Shown here in pieces: positions 39,153-42,838 of a stretch of DNA of 42,838 nt. The notes under the pieces are model-generated. The model was not told the DNA's origin, searched no databases, and saw nothing but the letters and a program-made list of their open reading frames with translations. The stretch is from assembly GCA_019244985.1 (NCBI GenBank), contig JAFASB010000142.1:1-42838 (forward strand), given 5' to 3'. Source of the DNA: Acidimicrobiia bacterium (GTDB lineage: Bacteria; Actinomycetota; Acidimicrobiia; Acidimicrobiales; AC-14). Position 1 is the first letter of the stretch. Each line of letters starts with the position of its first letter. The translations under genes were made by a program, and so were the position numbers.

Positions 39153-40655
39153 GTGCCCCCTCCCCCTGTTTGGGATGACGCGCCGCGGGATTTCTGCGGT
39201 GTCTTCGGCGTGTACGCGCCGGCCAAGGCCGTTGCCGAGCTGACGTTCCTCGGCCTCCACGCCCTGCAGCACCGAGGCCAGGAGTCGGCCGGGCTGGCGG
39301 TCAGCGACGGCGACACGATCACCGTCGTCAAGGACATGGGGTTGGTCACCAACGCCTTCGACAGCCGCACGCTGGCGCCGTTGCAGGGCCACCTTGCCAT
39401 CGGCCACGTGCGCTACTCGACGACCGGCTCGAGCTCGTGGGACAACGCGCAGCCCATCTACCGCTCGGTCGGCGAGGCGGGGTTCGCGCTCGGCCACAAC
39501 GGCAACCTGGTCAACACCAAGAGCCTTGCGCTCGAGACCGCGACCTTGAGCGGAACGCTCACCAGCGACAGCGACGTCGTGGCCGAGATGCTCTCGACCG
39601 AGATCATCGCCGACGGTGAGGGTCGTCTCAGCGACGGCCGCGACCTGGAGCGCGCGCTGATGAAGGTGCTGCCCCGCCTCCAGGGCGCCTTCTCCTTCGT
39701 GATCATGGACGACAGCCATCTCATCGGCGTCCGCGATCCCAACGGTTTCCGGCCGTTGTGCCTCGGGCGGCTGGAGGGCGGCTGGGTGCTGGCGTCGGAG
39801 ACGCCGGCGCTCGACATCGTCGGCGCCCACTTCGTGCGCGAGCTCGCTCCGGGCGAGATGGTCGTCATCGACGCGACCGGCACGCGGTCGCTGTACCCCT
39901 TCCCCGCAGAGGCGGTCGACCCCAAGCTCTGCCTCTTCGAGTTCGTCTACTTCGCCCGCCCCGACAGCCAGCTCTACGGCCAGAGCGTGCACACGGCTCG
40001 GCAGCGCATGGGCGAGCAGCTGGCCGAGCAGGCGCCGGTCGAGGCCGACATGGTGATGCCCGTTCCCGAGTCGGGCATCCCCGCGGCCGAGGGCTACGCC
40101 CGTCGTTCTGGGATCCCGTTCGGTCATGGACTCGTGAAGAACCGCTACATCGGCCGCACGTTCATCGCGCCCAGCCAGAGCGAGCGTGACGTCGCCGTGC
40201 GCATGAAGCTGAACCCGATCCGGGAGAACATCGCCGGGAAGCGTGTCGTGGTCGTCGACGACTCAATCGTTCGGGGCACCACCCAGCGGGGACTCATACG
40301 CATGCTCCGCGAAGCAGGTGCCGCCGAGGTTCACCTCCGCATCTCACTGCCGCCCGTTGCCTGGCCGTGCTTCTTCGGGATGGACTTCGGCACGCGGACC
40401 GAGCTGATCGCCGCGAGCATGTCCGTCGGCGAGATCCGCGAGTACCTCGGCTGCGACTCGCTCGCCTACCTCGAGCTCGACCGCCTGGTTGCCGCGACCG
40501 GCACCGCCCGGTCGGGGTTCTGCACGGCATGCCTCACCGGCGAGTACCCGATCGACGTGCCGCTGGCCGCGTCGGCGCGGGGCGGCGACGCTGTGGACGG
40601 GGCCGACCGTTCGTCGAGTGGCGCTGACCTCGCCCCTCGAAGCATCAGTGGGTGA
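39153..40655 (+). CDS. purF: Amidophosphoribosyltransferase
   Basis: PurF (500 residues) makes phosphoribosylamine from PRPP and glutamine, the first step of purine synthesis. GTG 39153 gives a 14-residue propeptide (VPPPPVWDDAPRDF) before the catalytic Cys15 of DFCGVFGVYAP, which must be cleaved to free the N-terminal Cys. The glutaminase stretch LHALQHRGQESAGLA and the PRPP loop VVVVDDSIVRGTT are intact. Cysteines in LCLFEF, WPCFFG and FCTACLTG fit the [4Fe-4S]-containing Bacillus-type enzyme. It overlaps purM by 8 bases. Confidence 0.96.
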   Translation: MPPPPVWDDAPRDFCGVFGVYAPAKAVAELTFLGLHALQHRGQESAGLAVSDGDTITVVKDMGLVTNAFDSRTLAPLQGHLAIGHVRYSTTGSSSWDNAQPIYRSVGEAGFALGHNGNLVNTKSLALETATLSGTLTSDSDVVAEMLSTEIIADGEGRLSDGRDLERALMKVLPRLQGAFSFVIMDDSHLIGVRDPNGFRPLCLGRLEGGWVLASETPALDIVGAHFVRELAPGEMVVIDATGTRSLYPFPAEAVDPKLCLFEFVYFARPDSQLYGQSVHTARQRMGEQLAEQAPVEADMVMPVPESGIPAAEGYARRSGIPFGHGLVKNRYIGRTFIAPSQSERDVAVRMKLNPIRENIAGKRVVVVDDSIVRGTTQRGLIRMLREAGAAEVHLRISLPPVAWPCFFGMDFGTRTELIAASMSVGEIREYLGCDSLAYLELDRLVAATGTARSGFCTACLTGEYPIDVPLAASARGGDAVDGADRSSSGADLAPRSISG

Positions 40656-41679
40656 GACCTACGAAGGGGCGGGGGTCAGCATTGCCGCCGGCGACGAGGC
40701 AGTCGCCCGCATAAAGGACCGCCTCCGCAGCACCTTCCGGCCCGAGGTGGTCGGCGACATCGGGGGGTTCGGTGGGCTGTTCGCCTTCGACCCGCAGCGC
40801 TATCGCGACCCCATCCTCGTGTCGTCGACCGACGGTGTCGGCACCAAGGCGCTCGTCGCCCAGACCACGGGTCGGTTCACGACGATCGGGGTCGACCTGG
40901 TGGCGATGTGCGTCGACGACATCGCCGCTCAGGGTGCCGAGGCCCTGTTCTTCCTCGACTACATCGCCGTCGGCCGCCTCGAGCCCGACCAGGTGGAGGC
41001 GCTCGTCACCGGGATGGTCGACGGCTGCCGGCAGGCCGGATGTGCATTGATCGGCGGCGAGATGGCCGAGCACCCCGGCGCCCTCGAGCCCGGTGAGTTC
41101 GACCTGGTCGGCTTCACGGTCGGCGTCGCCGAGCGCGACGGGTTGATCACCGGCGAGCGCATCGCCGAGGGCGACCGGCTCATCGGCCTGCGCTCCGATG
41201 GCCTGCGCAGCAACGGTTACTCCCTGGCCCGTCGCGTGCTGCTCGACAGGGCCGGGCTCGACCTCGGCGGGCCCGCCTGGCAGGGAGCCCACCACTCCCT
41301 CGCCGACGAGCTCCTTCGTCCGTCCGACATCTACGCGCGGGCGTTGAACGCACTCGCCCGCGACGTCGACGTCCACGGCCTGGCCCACATCACCGGCGGA
41401 GGGTTGCCGGGAAACATCTCGCGCGTCCTGCCGCGGACCTGTGACGCCGTCGTCGAGCGGACGAAGTGGGAGGTGCCGCGCATCTTCACCGAGATCCAGC
41501 GCCTCGGCGATGTCGCCGATGACGAGATGGCGCGCGTGTTCAACCTCGGCATCGGCATGGTGGCCGTCGTGCCGCCGGGCGACGTTCCCCGCGCCCACGA
41601 CGTCCTGCGCTCGCACGGCGTCGGGTCGGTGGAGATCGGTGCTGTCGTCGCGGGCTCGGGGGCGGTCAGCATCGTCTGA
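40648..41679 (+). CDS. purM: Phosphoribosylformylglycinamidine cyclo-ligase
   Basis: PurM (343 residues) closes the imidazole ring to form AIR using ATP. YEGAGVSIAAGDEAVARI, STDGVGTKALVA, VDLVAMCVDDIAAQGAEALF and IGGEMAEHPG are family landmarks, and HITGGGLPGNISRVLP is the C-terminal one. GTG 40648 is chosen over GTG 40618 because it matches the usual N-terminal length (E. coli PurM is 345 residues) and overlaps purF least. The stop overlaps the next ATG (TGATG). Confidence 0.96.
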   Translation: MGETYEGAGVSIAAGDEAVARIKDRLRSTFRPEVVGDIGGFGGLFAFDPQRYRDPILVSSTDGVGTKALVAQTTGRFTTIGVDLVAMCVDDIAAQGAEALFFLDYIAVGRLEPDQVEALVTGMVDGCRQAGCALIGGEMAEHPGALEPGEFDLVGFTVGVAERDGLITGERIAEGDRLIGLRSDGLRSNGYSLARRVLLDRAGLDLGGPAWQGAHHSLADELLRPSDIYARALNALARDVDVHGLAHITGGGLPGNISRVLPRTCDAVVERTKWEVPRIFTEIQRLGDVADDEMARVFNLGIGMVAVVPPGDVPRAHDVLRSHGVGSVEIGAVVAGSGAVSIV

Positions 41680-42098
41680 TGGCGGGGATCGTGTTGATTG
41701 TCGACGACGAGCCGGACGTGCTGCTTTTGCTGCGCGTCAACCTCGAAGCCGCCGGCTACAACACCGTGCTCGCCGCGGACGGCGAGATGGCGTTGGCGCG
41801 CATCGACGAGACCGATCCCGACGTCGTGCTGCTCGACATCATGATGCCGGTGATGGATGGGTGGGGCGTCCTCCGCGCCCTGTCCGAACGCGACAACGGC
41901 CCGCGTGTGATCGTCGTCTCGGCCAAGTCGAGCGACCGCGACATCGTGCGGGCACTGACGTCCGGCGCCCTCGACTACGTGACCAAACCGTTCGACCCCG
42001 ACGGTCTCGTCGACGTCGTGGCCCGCGCCGTCACCAGCCCACTCGAGGACCTCGAGCGCCACCGGCGTGACCTGATCGAACGGTGCGGCGGGACGTGA
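41679..42098 (+). CDS. Single-domain response regulator (CheY-like)
   Basis: The 139-residue protein is a lone receiver domain: acidic pocket Asp9-Asp10, phospho-acceptor Asp53 in VVLLDIMMP, Ser81 in VVSAKSSD and Lys103 in YVTKPFDPD are all present. No output domain follows; the last 25 residues are a charged helix (DLERHRRDLIERC). It probably relays a signal by protein contact. It is coupled to purM upstream and to the lipoprotein downstream by TGATG overlaps, an odd partner for purine genes. No histidine kinase lies in the window. Confidence 0.9.
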   Translation: MAGIVLIVDDEPDVLLLLRVNLEAAGYNTVLAADGEMALARIDETDPDVVLLDIMMPVMDGWGVLRALSERDNGPRVIVVSAKSSDRDIVRALTSGALDYVTKPFDPDGLVDVVARAVTSPLEDLERHRRDLIERCGGT

Positions 42099-42652
42099 TG
42101 CCCGGGCGGCGCGCGACCTGGCTGCTCGCCGGCGTCCTGATGGTCACGGCCACGGCGTGCGGTAGTCAGCCGGCGATGACGAGGACCGACGCCCGCACGT
42201 TCGCCCGTCAGGCGCTCGTGCGTGTCGGCTTCACCGGCGTCACGGTCGACCGCACGGTCACGCTCGCGTCCTACCGGTCTCCCGATCCCAAGTTCCGCAC
42301 GCAGAAGCCGGTCGCCGTCTGGCAGACCCACAGCACGATCGACGGGCAGGGCAGCGTCGACCTCTACGTCCCGCGCAAGGGCAACAGCGCCGTCTTCGTC
42401 CGAGACGAGGCGACGGCCGGCGGGCCCCTCCTCACCGACCGCCAGTTCAAGCTGCTCCGCGACTTTCGTCTGAACCCCGCCGCCAACCGTCGTAGCGACC
42501 GGATCCACGGACCGAAGGTGGCGGCGATCATCCTCCTCGTCCTGGTCGGCGCCGCCGCCCTCGCCGCCGCGGTCTCCAGCCGCACGCAGCCGCGCCCGCC
42601 GCCGCCGCGGGACGAGACGCCCCTGCCCCCGGAGCCCGCATCCGTCCTCTGA
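42098..42652 (+). CDS. Secreted or lipid-anchored protein with C-terminal membrane helix
   Basis: I do not recognise a family for this 184-residue protein. ATG 42098 overlaps the previous stop and gives a signal sequence ending in VTATACGS, with Cys21 as a possible (relaxed) lipobox. A 100-residue domain follows, with no known motif seen (FARQALVRVGFTGVTVDRT, YVPRKGNSAVFV). A hydrophobic helix near 147-165 (VAAIILLVLVGAAALAAAV) and a Pro-rich tail (RPPPPRDETPLPPEP) end the protein. It is convergent with the E1-beta gene, 7 bases apart. Confidence 0.7.
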   Translation: MPGRRATWLLAGVLMVTATACGSQPAMTRTDARTFARQALVRVGFTGVTVDRTVTLASYRSPDPKFRTQKPVAVWQTHSTIDGQGSVDLYVPRKGNSAVFVRDEATAGGPLLTDRQFKLLRDFRLNPAANRRSDRIHGPKVAAIILLVLVGAAALAAAVSSRTQPRPPPPRDETPLPPEPASVL

Positions 42653-42659
42653 TCCGGTT

Positions 42660-42838
42660 TTAGTGGGCCGCCATGTCCTTGATGGCGGCGACGACGGTGT
42701 CGGCGCCGATGCTGACCGCTGCTTCCATCGGGGCAGCGAACGGCATGGCGGGGACGTCGGGCATGGCCAGGCGGCGGATCGGGCAGTCGAGGTCGTAGAA
42801 CGCCTCCTCGGCAACGAAGGCGGCGACCTCGGCGCCGA
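42660..42838 (-). CDS. 2-oxoacid dehydrogenase E1 component, beta subunit, C-terminal fragment
   Basis: Only the last 58 codons lie in the window; the gene continues past the right edge. The sequence (GAEVAAFVAEEAFYDLDCPI, RRLAMPDVPAMPFAAPMEAA, then a final IKDMAAH) matches the C-terminal transketolase domain end of pyruvate or branched-chain 2-oxoacid dehydrogenase E1-beta subunits. The stop is TAA at 42662-42660. Which oxoacid is used cannot be decided from this part. It lies outside the polysaccharide locus. Confidence 0.8.
   Translation of the reverse strand, partial: GAEVAAFVAEEAFYDLDCPIRRLAMPDVPAMPFAAPMEAAVSIGADTVVAAIKDMAAH

Noticed and set aside
1..42838. tRNA or rRNA genes, CRISPR arrays, insertion sequences, integrases or replication origins
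   Set aside because: No tRNA-like cloverleaf, spaced repeat array, transposase motif or terminal inverted repeats were seen. Repeats found are short and inside genes or at one junction.

Overview
This is a high-GC window (roughly 68-72% by eye) with GTG and TTG starts, four-base ATGA/GTGA gene overlaps and many genes that look leaderless. Gene content and style suggest an actinomycete (Actinomycetota). The class Acidimicrobiia is my guess from the DUF4012, LAXTG and CDP-sugar content, and a tree is needed to confirm it. Nearly all of the window (1 to about 39.1 kb) is one large surface-polysaccharide locus. It is followed by a housekeeping tail (purF, purM, a single-domain response regulator, a membrane/lipoprotein) and the 3' end of a 2-oxoacid dehydrogenase E1-beta gene on the opposite strand.

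Layout. 1-4.1 kb: four glycosyltransferases on alternating strands, the first cut by the window edge and showing a sharp base-composition break. 4.1-10.2 kb (+): a seven-gene run of methyltransferases, a CmcI-like enzyme, a GT8 glycosyltransferase and an ABC-2 polysaccharide exporter (Wzm/Wzt type, with a C-terminal extension on the ATPase). 10.2-16.9 kb (-): an eight-gene operon read from 16877 downwards: SGNH/SASA esterase, PHP phosphoesterase, GT2, glucose-1-phosphate cytidylyltransferase, CDP-glucose 4,6-dehydratase, SDR reductase/epimerase, RmlC-like epimerase, GT2. It appears to make a CDP-linked 6-deoxyhexose and transfer it. 17.0-18.6 kb (+): a Wzz/CpsC chain-length protein and a CpsD-type tyrosine kinase. 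18.5-27.0 kb: GT2, two GT4, a second TylF-like methyltransferase, a Wzx-like flippase, FkbM and class I methyltransferases, and an O-antigen ligase/polymerase. 27.0-32.9 kb: PAP2 phosphatase, three acyltransferase-3 proteins, a GT4 and a hexapeptide acetyltransferase. 33.0-39.1 kb (+): a 2OG-Fe(II) oxygenase, a charge-polarised coiled-coil protein coupled to a DUF4012 membrane protein, a Thr/Pro-repeat protein with a LAFTG sortase-E-type anchor, and the polyisoprenyl-phosphate sugar transferase that would start chain synthesis. A hairpin at 39116-39133 closes the locus.

How it works together (inference). The sugar transferase at 37684 loads the first sugar on the lipid carrier, eleven glycosyltransferases extend the chain, and the CDP-sugar operon supplies a deoxysugar. 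Methyl- and acyltransferases decorate the glycan. Two export logics coexist: Wzm/Wzt, and Wzx plus ligase with Wzz and the tyrosine kinase. Several promoters share one plan: a -10-like hexamer whose last base lies six (sometimes seven or eight) bases before the start codon, which predicts leaderless mRNAs.

Limits: calls rest on motifs read by eye. No database search, folding program or expression data were available.
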